This document shows, piece after piece, positions 12,432 to 22,009 of a DNA stretch of 64,000 bases (positions within the stretch are counted from its first letter, which is position 1; every line of letters begins with the position of its first letter). The stretch covers positions 1,860,001-1,924,000 of the forward strand of contig QUOL01000002.1 of assembly GCA_009761415.1 (NCBI GenBank). Direction: 5' to 3'. The stretch comes from Sarcomyxa edulis (lineage: Eukaryota; Basidiomycota; Agaricomycetes; Agaricales; Mycenaceae). The position numbers were made by a program, and so were the translations under genes. A model generated the notes under the pieces. That model was not told the origin of the DNA, made no database searches, and was given only the letters and a program-made list of their open reading frames with translations.

Positions 12432-13272
12432 TCAATCCAGTTTGACGACAGCCCCGAGACCCTGGAACGTTGTCTTCATCTTCTCTGCCTCCTCCTTTGG
12501 CAGATTCTCCTTGAGGACTTTAGGTAGTGATTCGACGAATTTCTTGGCCTGTGCACATTGACGATGAAGAGACCGTATAGAACGGAATAAGAAGTGAAAC
12601 GTACGTCTATCAGAGTGAGATTTGGCACCAATGCTTTCACTTCTCGGATGATCTTGGACTTGGCTCCGGCATCGAATGATTCCAGTGTCACGTTGAATAC
12701 GGTCTTCTCTTTTGGCTTCTCCTGCTCTATGTCTCAGAAACCGAGGTTGTGGAATGGAAACAGGTAGGACAGACCTCTACAGGCTCGTCCGATGGGGCTG
12801 CTGCTGCTGCTACAGGTGCAGCTGCTGACGGCATTGCGATTTCTTGAATGTTCAGACGCGACTGGTTCGAAGTTTCAGCACCTTCAACACGAACTGGCCA
12901 CAAACTGGTAGTCGTACCTTCAGCAGCGTCACCAGATCTGCGGCCTGCAACAAAGTCAACTTAGAGATTTCATCCACAATCCGTCCTATAGCTGGGTCAC
13001 TCGATTTATTTGCTGGCGGTGGTGGTGGTGCCTTCGCGGCTGGTTTTGAAGTCGAGGCAGAAGCTGTAGCAAGCCATCTCGATGAGTTGACAAGCCTTGA
13101 AGAGCTGATATTTCCGCTGGTGATGAATAGACGAGAACAAGTCGAAAAACTTTCTACTAACCGTGCACCCGAGATTGACCGGAAAGGAACGTGCAGTGCA
13201 GCGGAGAAACGACTCTTTGTTCGGAGGAAATGAGTAGATTAATGGGTAGAATAGAAGGGAACGTACTGCCAT
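12432..13272 (-). CDS. Mitochondrial ribosomal protein bL12m (L7/L12)
   Basis: The C-terminal exons encode the L7/L12 C-terminal fold (EKTVFNVTLESFDAG, KSKIIREVKALVPNLTLIDA, KFVESLPKVLKENLPKEEAE). Upstream lies the N-terminal dimerisation helix (IVDEISKLTLLQAADLVTLL), then an Ala/Pro/Glu hinge. A Ser/Arg-rich mitochondrial presequence precedes it. I place the start at 13272, where a 6-nt coding exon (ATG GCA) is followed by a GTACGT donor and the frame continues through the presequence; this first exon is the least certain part. The protein forms the stalk of the mitoribosomal large subunit, where it recruits translation GTPases. The stop TGA is at 12434-12432. Confidence 0.88.
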
Positions 13273-13509
13273 GCTTGCTTGAAGGCGAAGATACGCGACG
13301 AGGCTTTGAAGGAGGTGACCGTGAAAGTGGGGTAGATTTTTTGTTTGCAACTGTCCTCCAAGAGCGTGTCGATCACGGCAGCTTTCACGAGAAAATAAAA
13401 GTAAATCGAGTGGCACAGCACACTTCTGACGATGCGAAAGTTGATAATCTTAGTCCGTTACTACGTCAAGAACTATATTACAGGATTAATATTGTATCGT
13501 CCATGACCA

Positions 13510-15157
13510 CTACGGGTATGCGCATTTTTCATCATCCACTTCGACCGAGTCTTCAGTAGACTCTTCGTTTTCTTGCGAAGGACGCCAAAAGCATAGCGCG
13601 CGTAGAATATCCTAAAGAGAGTCTAGGTTAAAGATTGCGGTGTGAATTGAATACAGATGGACGTACCCGCTGTGTTCCGAATATGAGAATAAGAACACTC
13701 GCGGCTATACAACGGTCAGGATCGGTACAAAGAGAGCGACAGGCAAGACCCACCGGTTGCAATGAAGAGATCAGGAATGGGGCTTGCAGGAGCTGAAAGA
13801 GACATAGCGCTGATGCTATGTTTCGAGACAGTATGAGTAGGAAAGCATTGGAGTAGATGATGAACAACATACCTCATCGCAATCAGGATATAGAAACCAA
13901 AACCGACGATGCGAAGAGGCAACTCCAATTCGACTGATAGACGCAGTCTTCGAGTTTTTTTGGTACTTTTTTCTCCATGGACTTCAACATTCTTGGATCT
14001 GAATGCCACCCAGCGTCGATACATGATGAACACGGTCCAAACTGTTGTGTTCTAAGTTGGGATACTCGAGTTCTGCTGTGGTTAGATGACTTGCCTTCCA
14101 AAACGAAAGTTGCAAACAAGACCAGAGATGCGATGAGAGCCAAAGGTTTGGTCCTGGGGTCAAACGGCGTTATTGAATGACCTTTGGAATATCGAAATCG
14201 ATACTCACAAGCCAGGAGCCTTGACCGAGCAGTAGAAGAAACGCCGATCCCTGGAGATATTAGCTGGATCGGCGACTCCAGTCTATCCTGAATGGTCAGA
14301 CCGATGGATCAATCGGATTGAAGCCGAGATACACACAAGCGCTGTCGCCATTATGGTGAAGAAGAACGCGATCCACGGCGCTGCGACCATCTGTAAAGGT
14401 GTTTGAGTCATTACCGTATACAATAGTCTTTCTGCAGGAACTTACCGCCCAGACACGGACCGGATTATCGTTCCTCGCGACATCGTGTCCTTTTGAAGAT
14501 TCTCGGATTACAAGAAACATCTACTAGGCATCTATAAACGTTCGAATATATGTTCTTTGAGAAAAATACCTGAAGAACCAGAGTGAACGCTGAAATGGAT
14601 GCCCTATATACATAAAGTCAATTCAGTGCCAATTACAGAATCGACTACTTACATGGGAGGCATTCCGTATAACAATGAGGCCTGTAAGAGACACAGCGTT
14701 TGAGATGGTTCTGGTCCAGTAGCTCGTCCCGCGTACAGACTGAAATATCCGTCAGATGAGTTGGGATGGTCATAGGACTCGTACAAGCCACATACAGCAG
14801 ACTAGAGGAACTTGACAAGTTGTCAGAACAATCGATCTAGAAAGTATGGACGCGACTCACAACCCAACTACTATCCAGACGATAAAGATGTTCACAAAGG
14901 TCGGATGACGTTGGACCTTCTTCGACAGGAGAGTAGCCGCAAGCAGAATTGGCAAGCCCAGGTGAGAAGGCCAGATATTCAAGAAGTAGAACGCGACGAG
15001 TTGAGGATGAGTCGCATGTATGACATCAACTTGCAAGGCCGTCGAATTCGAAGAGAGACTGGTCAAGACTGGTAATAGAGCAAAACAATAAGATACGCGA
15101 CGATCCATACATTGAATAAGTTGACTCACCAGCTCCAGAATGCAGAAAAGAAGACAT
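13510..15157 (-). CDS. Multi-pass membrane protein, paralogue A (uncharacterised agaricomycete family)
   Basis: The reconstruction starts MSSFLHSGA (ATG at 15157), splices to VLTSLSSNSTALQVDV, then carries hydrophobic segments: LVAFYFLNIWPSHLGLPILL, HPTFVNIFIVWIVVGF, and YAGRATGPEPSQ with LLQASLLYGMPPM. Further segments follow (VAAPWIAFFFTIMATA) and a cytosolic-looking tail DILRALCFWR ending at a TAG (13512-13510). There are about nine introns. The layout suggests a seven-helix receptor-like protein, but I recognise no characterised family and assign no ligand. Every exon I checked has a counterpart with the same splice phase in paralogue B at 20345-22009, so the two are tandem duplicates now split by a retroelement. 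Confidence 0.7.
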
Positions 15158-15710
15158 GGTAAAGGAATGTCAGCAAATTATAAAATTTGCTTGAAACGAA
15201 AGTGAGCCAGCTCCGACGAGGAAATGCGAAAGACCACTCGCAGAATGGGAGCGAAAGAAAGAACGAGGACGTAGTCGCGAATGACGAGTACCTTTCAAAA
15301 AAGTTCATCGAGATACTCCTTATGTCTGCCTCCGATAATCATGGCTAAATCCATCTTCAGGGCATAAATAGATCAGGCCAGTTATAAAGACGTAAATAGT
15401 ACCCGGTTCCAATGTTACAGAATATAGAAACACCAGTGTCCTCGTGGAACGCGGTAGCAGACGCTACGGAGTACTATTGCATGTGGTTTGCTTTCAGTAG
15501 AATGCTCAGGGCATGGAGGAAACCGCAGCACTCACCACTACAGTCCAGTAAGAGGAACCTCTTCTTCAAGTCAGAGGATCTACATCCGGATTCAGGACAA
15601 AGTGGATTAATCTGCCTTTCCTTGCCAACCCTAGTAGTTGTACCCACGGCGGCCATAGCGTGCGATCTGGGTTTCTAAGGAGGTCGTCAAGCCGTCGAAG
15701 GTGTATGCTG
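15158..15710. promoter_or_regulatory. Upstream region of paralogue A
   Basis: About 15185-15255 is nearly identical to the matching upstream stretch of paralogue B (about 22076-22125), sharing for example GAGCCAGCTCCGACGA and CCACTCGCAGAATGGGAG. The segment is therefore a conserved 5' leader or promoter copied with the gene. A TATA-like stretch (CAGTTATAAAGACG, near 15377) lies further upstream. No other gene is evident. Confidence 0.5.
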
Positions 15711-16017
15711 CTAATCCCGGTGTTTCATGGACCATGAGCGTTGAAGATCTCGCGGTCCCTTTCGTGCTGCCAATATCGCGCGTCGCTCGAGACGAACAAA
15801 TATCGGCTCAAAGACAGGAATCAGGTCGCCAACGCGCTTCTCCTTCTGGAAGAGTAAGACAATAGTGCGATAGGATGGAGTGTACTGGACATGGATTGAC
15901 CCACAGAAGTGACAGTGCTGCGTCTTGCTGCAGTGGTAGAAAATGTAGCGAGGCGCGAGTGATCGCGATAATGACCAGACCCAAAAAGGCAAGTTTGTAC
16001 TTCTTGACTGAGAGCAT
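15711..16017 (-). CDS. Small gene or surviving 3' end of a gene next to the retroelement
   Basis: Two exons (16017-15901 and 15845-15711) with a 55-nt GT-AG intron give MLSVKKYKLAFLGLVIIAIT..., a hydrophobic segment, then a basic segment (KEKRVGDLIPVFEPIFVRLE, LERRAILAARKG) and a TAG stop. The frame stays open upstream of this ATG to about 16074 without another ATG, and an acceptor-like GTAG sits just before the codons for APLILSML. This may therefore be the last exons of a longer gene whose 5' part is missing. The retroelement region starts only about 60-90 bp further upstream. I do not recognise the product. Confidence 0.35.
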
Positions 16018-16079
16018 CGATAAGATAAGTGGCGCTACGTTCACGATACGATATGAGAAGTGAAGAGATGAGTTTTAAG

Positions 16080-16120
16080 CAAGAACCTAGATATCACGCA
16101 ATGTGAAATCCTAGTTCTTG
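16080..16120. repeat. Imperfect inverted repeat
   Basis: Arms 16080-16097 and 16103-16120 match at 14 of 18 positions, both outer ends reading CAAGAAC, around a 5-base centre GCAAT. The repeat sits at the junction between the small 3' exons at 15711-16017 and the retroelement. Confidence 0.6.
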
Positions 16121-16132
16121 GGTTTGGGGGAA

Positions 16133-16166
16133 GAACCTTCGGTTCGGCCCAGCCCTTCGGGCTGGG
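16133..16166. repeat. Two adjacent hairpins with TTC loops
   Basis: GAACC-TTC-GGTTC (16133-16145) is followed by the perfect 8-bp stem CCCAGCCC-TTC-GGGCTGGG (16148-16166). A third hairpin of the same style, GTCGC-TTC-GCGAC, lies at 16376-16388. All are in the 3' noncoding part of the element. Confidence 0.65.
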
Positions 16167-16491
16167 GGCTGACTAAGCATGTTTCACGTGCGCGGACAGC
16201 GGAACGAGTCCGACGGCGGATTGAAGAATCCGAAGTGGAAACAGCTTGGAATCTCACAGAGATCAGCGTACGAAACCGAGAGGTTCTGAATGTCAGGTAT
16301 AGAACAGATATTCCGAACATACCACCCCAGAGCTGGAAGCTCACAACAGTCGGAATGTGACGTTCTATGGCGGGCGTCGCTTCGCGACTTACCCAACGGA
16401 GAGCAGAAGGCTCTGGGAACTGTACATTTAACAGGGATTTTGGGACGGTGTAATGATTGAGAACTAAGAAATGAACAAGAAAATGTAGAAA

Positions 16492-17746
16492 CTAAGAGGC
16501 TGCGCAAGAAAGGGCCGAGGCGGGGATATTGCTACGGATACGGAAAGCTTCGAATTCAGCTGCGAGTTCAAGTAATCGTTTTTTCTGATACGTTTTTGCT
16601 ATGTGCATGGGTATGATATCGTCAACGCGTCTCCAGTAAAGGAGGAAAGCCAAGGATGTCCAGCCGCCTAAGGCTGCCACGATTTCGGGTACGACGCCGG
16701 AAGCTAAGAGCTCGGAGGCACCGCCGATGCGGAAACTGTGCCCGAAGACAATCTCCATTAAAGCCAGAGCCCAGATCTTCGAGCATTCCCTCATGAAGGT
16801 TTGTTTCAAGACCATGGACCAACCTTGATCATCAGCCGACTCGTAAGCAAAGAGGGGAGCATCTCCCGGGATGTTGTGGTTGACGCTGAGGTGATTCGTC
16901 ATCGCGGCAACGGGGCAAATGTCGATATAGTCTGGTTGAGCTGTAGGACATAAAGTACCGCCTTCGTCTTTGGTAGATTTGGTCCAAGGCAAGTGATATG
17001 AGAGAGAGACAATGACACCACCCAAGGTCTTCTTTGAGGAGCGGGCAGAGCGAAGGGCATGATAGAGAGGGTTAAAATCATTGGTGGCCTTGATGGTGAG
17101 CTCACCGAGGCGACGACAGCCCCAGAATGCACCGCAAGCTATAGCCCAGTATGCGGCATGGGACGGAGAACTAAGGTCTAGGGATTTTCTAAGGCAACGA
17201 AGGTGGTCAAGAGTGACTAGTGACTGGGGGACGTTGGGGGCGTTTGTGATGAGCCCCGAGTCTTGTGGCTGATGTACGAGCAAGTTCAAGCCATCTATCG
17301 GTGCCGTACCAAGGCGCATGGTTGACGTCGTGCCAGGCTTTTAGTCCGGAGATCCAGTTTTTAATCGCGGCGCCCGAGACGAGGCCGGCATGCGCCGAGA
17401 TAAAGCCTACCAAGAGAATAAAGCTAGCAGGCATGCGGTCTTTTTCAGAGATGTTGATTTCGTCGCAAAATGGTAAAACAAAGCAAGCCGGCGGCATAAG
17501 AGGATTTAGTGGAAGGGGCGTAAGCGCCGGTGACTGTGGTGAAGGAAGCTTCGGCGATCTGAGGGGGAAGAGTCTGGAATACTTTATCCCGGAAAGCAAT
17601 GGAAAAGGGAGTTTCCCACATGCTGAGCCTGTCAGGTGCGGGAACGGAGGGACGAAGTGGGTTGGAAACAATAGAACGACCTGCCTGAGGTCTCCGAGAG
17701 GTGGTAGGACGGCTGGAAGAAGTGCGGGGAAGAGAAGCAAGCAAAG
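16492..17746 (-). pseudogene. Tyrosine recombinase of the retroelement, broken by two frameshifts
   Basis: The product is split over three frames. An N-terminal frame (17744 to about 17470) reads TGAYAPSTKSSYAAGLLCF; a middle frame (about 17470-17225) reads CDEINISEKDRMPASFILL; a C-terminal frame (about 17222-16492) has the catalytic domain. The catalytic part shows the first Arg (GCRRLGELT), the H-x-x-R box (GHSFRIGGASELL) and a Tyr in LLYWRRV, as in the XerD/Cre fold. The first break looks like a one-base insertion near 17473. The second coincides with a tandem AGTGACT duplication at 17212-17225. Unless these are assembly errors, this copy cannot make an intact recombinase. Confidence 0.7.
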
Positions 17747-17933
17747 AGGGAGGATTTAAAGTAGACGGTGGGAGGGAATGGCTACGTTTGGGTTTCTTAG
17801 CTGGTTTCTCATCTTCGACTGGCCGGGAAGCGTTTTCAAACGCTGTTCGTTGGCTGTTGTATCTAGGGAATAAGGTAAGAGAGTGGAACGAGGAAGGCTA
17901 AGAAGGTGGGCTAGGCTAGGCTAGGAAACGAAC

Positions 17934-20118
17934 CTAAACATCAACGAAAAATTCGCTGAGCTCTTCTGGTATGACCAAGGAAGAGATGAGACGATCCCCG
18001 TCTGATCCTACGATACCCCGCGATATCGGATCAGATGGGTTGTCATGAGAGGCTATGTAAACAACATTGAGCGAGATGTTACGAGAGGCAAGAATGGGGT
18101 TATGTCTGCGAATGCAGGCGTTTACTTCGAAGTTGGTCGAACGGCCTTTATTATAGGAACCAATAACACCTTGATTGTCGCCGTGTACGGTGAGGCAGCT
18201 GTCACGGAAGTCAGCTTCGTCTATCAGGTAGGTAAGGAACTCCATTGCGACGGCTTCGAGCCAGACAATGGTCCTGTGCTCGGATTTCCACCCGTCGCGA
18301 AGGCGCCAGGCTTTCCACTTCCCAGCAAATAGAATGCCAACGCCCCAATTGGTGGACGCGTCGACGTAAGCAGCTATGTCGATTGGGGGGCCTCTCACGA
18401 CTAAGCGGCGGGAGACACCTGGAATAGAAAGGGTCTCTTCCCACCAGGCTAAGTCAGAAATGACCGAAGGAGGGGGAAATCTGCCAGTGAAAGTGTTTCC
18501 TTTGAAGGAAGCAGTGAAGTTTGAAAGGGAAGCTAAGCGACATCTGCCGTCTGGATAAACAAACGCAATGTGGCAAAGAGAGCCGTGGATCTTCATAACA
18601 TCGAGAATCTTGCAGCGATGACCGGCGAAGGAAGTGGAGAAGGATTTTACTCTGTTTAAGAACTTGATACGTTTAGTTTCTGGAAGGGATACTTGTCTGG
18701 ACGCGATGCTCCACTCAAAACCGATGTAGGTGAATTTCTCGTTGAAATCTGAGCCTTTTGAGGTGTGCCAAGGAATTTCGAGTGGAGCGATACGCCGTAG
18801 AGCTTCGGTGCGATCGTACGAGAAGGTGTACGTAGGAGTGCCGTCTGTATCAGGAAAGGTAAGGAGAGGGAAACGGAATATAGCGAGATCGTCTTCGTAT
18901 TTCAAGATGGGGTTGACTTCTTTGGCTTTCCAGATGGCGACGCTAGCATTAGAAATCATACCAGCGTTACCTCTCGAGGACGAGCAGCCAAAGGGGCAGT
19001 TATGGTCTAGGTAAAAGCCCAAGGGGCCTTGGGTGACGAACCAGCATTTGTGTTCGGGGTGCATGGGGCATGTGCGATGAAATTTTGCAATGTCTAGGAT
19101 CATTGCTTCGGAGCCGATGGGGGCAGAGGCAACCTAGAAGGGAGAGAAAGAGAGAGGAATGAGGCTAAGATAGGCTAGGATGACAAGGCTAGGAAGATAG
19201 GACAGAAAGGGAAAGGCTAGGTGAAGCGGCTAGGCTAGGAGAGGCTAGGCAATGCTATGCTATGCTAGGAGACACTAGGCTATGCTAAGAGCAAGGATGG
19301 TGGCTAAGGGCACCTGATAGGGAAAGGGAAAGGCGAAAGGGGAGGGGGGGAAGGCTTACCGTTTCGGCCATTTCGGAGGCTGAGCTAAAGCGAGTGGGGA
19401 ATTTGTCCCCGTCTACGTGATAATTCGTAGAAGGGTTTCGGGCATCTGACTTGGAGAGGTGACGACAGATGCGGATCTTGTCTGGTTCGCCGTCACCTTG
19501 GGGTTGAACTGCAATGACTAGCGGAGAGCATTGAAAAGGCCCTTTTACGATGGCCTCTAGCTCTTCGCGAGAGTAGGGACCGCTCATTCTATGGGCTGAG
19601 ACCTCGTCATCAAAATATTGCTGTAAAATATCGTGGTGATCGGCGACTGAAGGGTGATTTGGGAAGATCACTGTATGCGAAAGCTGCGGAAATTCGGCCA
19701 TAGGGAAGCCATTACGGAGGTTACGGACAAGAAAAGGATATTCGTCGGTCAAGTTATGGGTTTCAAGAAGAGATTCAAAGGCGTCTGCATTGTAGGGGGT
19801 AGTTACTCGAGAGAAGATTTCTTCGTGGGTATCGGAACGATGAGGCGGTGAAGGGCGAGGAATAATACTGGGAAGGACATCGACATATGGTAGCGTTGGG
19901 CGATCAATAGGTTGGGTGGGTATATGCGAAGAGACGGGTATATGCGCTTGTGGTGGGGGTGGGGAGTCGGTTGAGGAGTCGTTGGATCCTTTCCTCTTCA
20001 TTTTCCAGGCGTCGACGAGCTTCTTTCGTTTGTTGGGGCTAATTAAGGCTAAGAGTTTCTGAAATTTGGAGCTGCCTTTGCCGGTGGGGGGGGAAGGCGA
20101 GCTGAGACGCGATAGCAA
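17934..20118 (-). CDS. Gag-like/reverse transcriptase-RNase H polyprotein of the element
   Basis: Two exons (20118-19360 and 19133-17934) join in frame across a 226-nt GT-AG intron. The first exon has a basic, Pro/Ser-rich leader (FQKLLALISPNKRKK), then RT fingers (PLVIAVQPQGDGEPDKIRIC). The second holds the RT palm with YEDD (KYEDDLAIF, the YxDD catalytic motif) and QGPLGFYLDHNCPFG. RNase H has all three acidic landmarks: AYVDASTNWGVG (D), WLEAVAMEF (E) and VHGDNQGV (D). The ORF ends with EELSEFFVDV and TAG. The first exon is open upstream to about 20142 but has no early ATG, so the 5' end may be truncated or lie on a further exon. Confidence 0.7.
19134..19359 (-). repeat. GGCTA/TAGCC-rich intron inside the RT gene
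   Basis: The 226-nt intron, between codons for MAET and VASAPIGSE, contains at least seven copies of AGGCTA (plus strand), several in direct tandem (GGCTAGGCTAGG), plus GCTAT triplication near 19252-19266. A shorter run of the same motif (17911-17924) lies just after the RT-RNase H stop. Confidence 0.7.
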
Positions 20119-20150
20119 GTGAAGAGGGTATCTACTACTCGCTGCTTATC

Positions 20151-20344
20151 TTATCCTAAAATAAGCGTGAGCCGCTCGTACCTCGCGTCAGAACTTATCG
20201 AGGAGTTGCCAAGCAGAGTCCAGCAAGATGGCACAGCACATCGAAGATGCAGTCATCCTGAATACTCTGCTCTGAATCCCAAATTGACATACTATACACA
20301 AGCGTTAGATAAGTTAAAGTACATTTACAACGGAACACGGTCCA
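20151..20344. other. Spacer between paralogue B and the retroelement
   Basis: This short stretch is the downstream flank of paralogue B and meets the poorly defined 5' side of the retroelement. No gene is seen. Confidence 0.4.
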
Positions 20345-22009
20345 TCAACACGCGCCCCTCCCATTCTTGTATTCATTCTGCATTTTGTCAGAAGGCTGGT
20401 CGCCTTGTGCGGGATGGCGCCAGAAACAGAGAGCACGTAGAATATCCTAGATCGTTCGTGTTAGGAGTGCGAGTCAGTGTAAATGGGTACACGTACCCGC
20501 TGTGTGCCAAATATCATCAGGAAAACACTTGCAGCTACAGACAAGAGAGGTGAGAAGGCCGTAACGGTCAGATGTAGTTCAGCTCACCAGTCGCGATAAG
20601 GAGATCTGGGACAGGGCTAGCAGGAGTGACAACGGACAGGATGCTGAGGCTAAGGATCATATTCACATAAGTGACAATCGAACCGGAAGAGACTAGCAAT
20701 GACTTGCCTCATAGCAATTGCGATGTAGAATCCGAATGCCATGATACGAAGAGGCATCTGGAAGTCAAATGATGAACGTAATCTTCCGATGTTGTCTCTC
20801 TGGAGGTCTTCTGATCTGAAGGCAGCCCAGCGCTGATATATGAGGACTATCGACCAAACTGAGGAATACGAGTTCAAGATACGTTCATATACTTTCCCAT
20901 GAGTAGATGATTCACCTTCCAAGACGAGAGTCACGAATAAGTTGAGTGCTGCAATGAGAGCTAACGCATTTGTTCTGTAGTAAACCAACATCGGTAACTG
21001 TCAGCTACGAGCAGGAATACAGACTCACAAGCCATCCGCCTTTACAGAGCAGTAAAAGTAACGTCGACTTCGAGAAACACTGTCAGGATTGGAGAACCCA
21101 GTCTACGATGCGCCGTTAAGGTCAACTAGTAGATAATCAAGACAAGAATACGCACAAGCGCTGTCGCAATTATGGTTATGAGGTATGCAATGTATGGCGC
21201 CGAAAGCATCTGCCGAATTGGAGGTCAAACAACTTCACCTTGACCTGAAGGCTTCCGGACGAAACACTTACCACCCAAAGACGAACAGTATGATCCTTGT
21301 CCTTGATCTCGCGTCCCTGGAAAGATGCTCGGATCACAATGAACATCTAGAGGAGGCAGGGGGATAGCCTGAGAGCATGTCTAACACAGCAGCAGGAAGA
21401 AATACCTGGAACACCAGAGTGAGAGCTGCAGTAGATGTCCTAAGTAGACGACTGAGTGGGGATCAGACTTAGAGAATCAGATCACTCACAGAATGGGCAT
21501 TCCGTATAGCAGCGAGGCCTGGAATAGACATAGAACCCTGGAAGGTTCAGGTCCGGTCGCACGTCCAGCGTATAGCCTTGGGTTGATTGACGATCAGCGG
21601 AATGGCTAGACAGTCCTATGATTCCACGCACAGCAAGCAAGAGGAGCTTGAAGGGGGTCAGCGACGCTCCAGTGTCAGTATCACGAACGCAGCTCACATC
21701 CCAACTATTATGAACGTGATACACATATTTACAAAAGTCGGGTGACGACGTTTGACCGTCTTCGACAGAAGGATAGTTGCTAGTAGAATGGGTAGACCAA
21801 GGTGAGAAGGCCACATGTTCAAGACATAGTATGCGACCAGTTGTGAATAATCCCCGTGCACTATATTGACTGGCATGGCTGTTGAATTCGTGAGGGGAAG
21901 GCTGGTCAAAACTGTGCACAACGGTGAAATAAAATTGAGAAATGTGATAATCCAGAGTCGATCTACGAATGGGCTTACGGGTTCTGGGAGATTGCAGCAA
22001 ACTGGACAT
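20345..22009 (-). CDS. Multi-pass membrane protein, paralogue B
   Basis: The start is at 22009 (MSSLLQSPRT, spliced to LLTSLPLTNSTAMPVNIVH). Hydrophobic segments follow the same order as in paralogue A: YYVLNMWPSHLGLPILLATI, HPTFVNMCITFIIVGI, SSCLLLYAGRATGPEPSRV and LFQASLLYGMPIL, ending with the shared tail DILRALCFWR and a TGA at 20347-20345. Splice positions and phases match paralogue A wherever I compared them; for example the short exon between the GIS and LLY codons ends at a GTGCGT donor here and GTATGT there. The tails diverge after the shared motif. The function is unknown; a receptor-like role is only a guess from the topology. Confidence 0.7.

Larger units (their letters stand above)
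16080..20150 (-). mobile_element. DIRS/Ngaro-like tyrosine-recombinase retroelement, decayed
   Basis: On the minus strand, in order, are a basic Pro/Ser-rich gag-like segment, reverse transcriptase, RNase H, then a tyrosine recombinase. This gene order with a recombinase in place of a DDE integrase defines the DIRS/Ngaro group. The outer limits are approximate: the 3' side ends in hairpins near 16130-16170 and an imperfect palindrome at 16080-16120, and the 5' side fades out near 20150. I found no clear terminal repeats or target duplication. The recombinase reading frame is broken twice. Two segments rich in TAGCC/GGCTA repeats interrupt the coding region, one of them a spliceable intron. 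The element lies between two paralogous membrane-protein genes. Confidence 0.75.
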
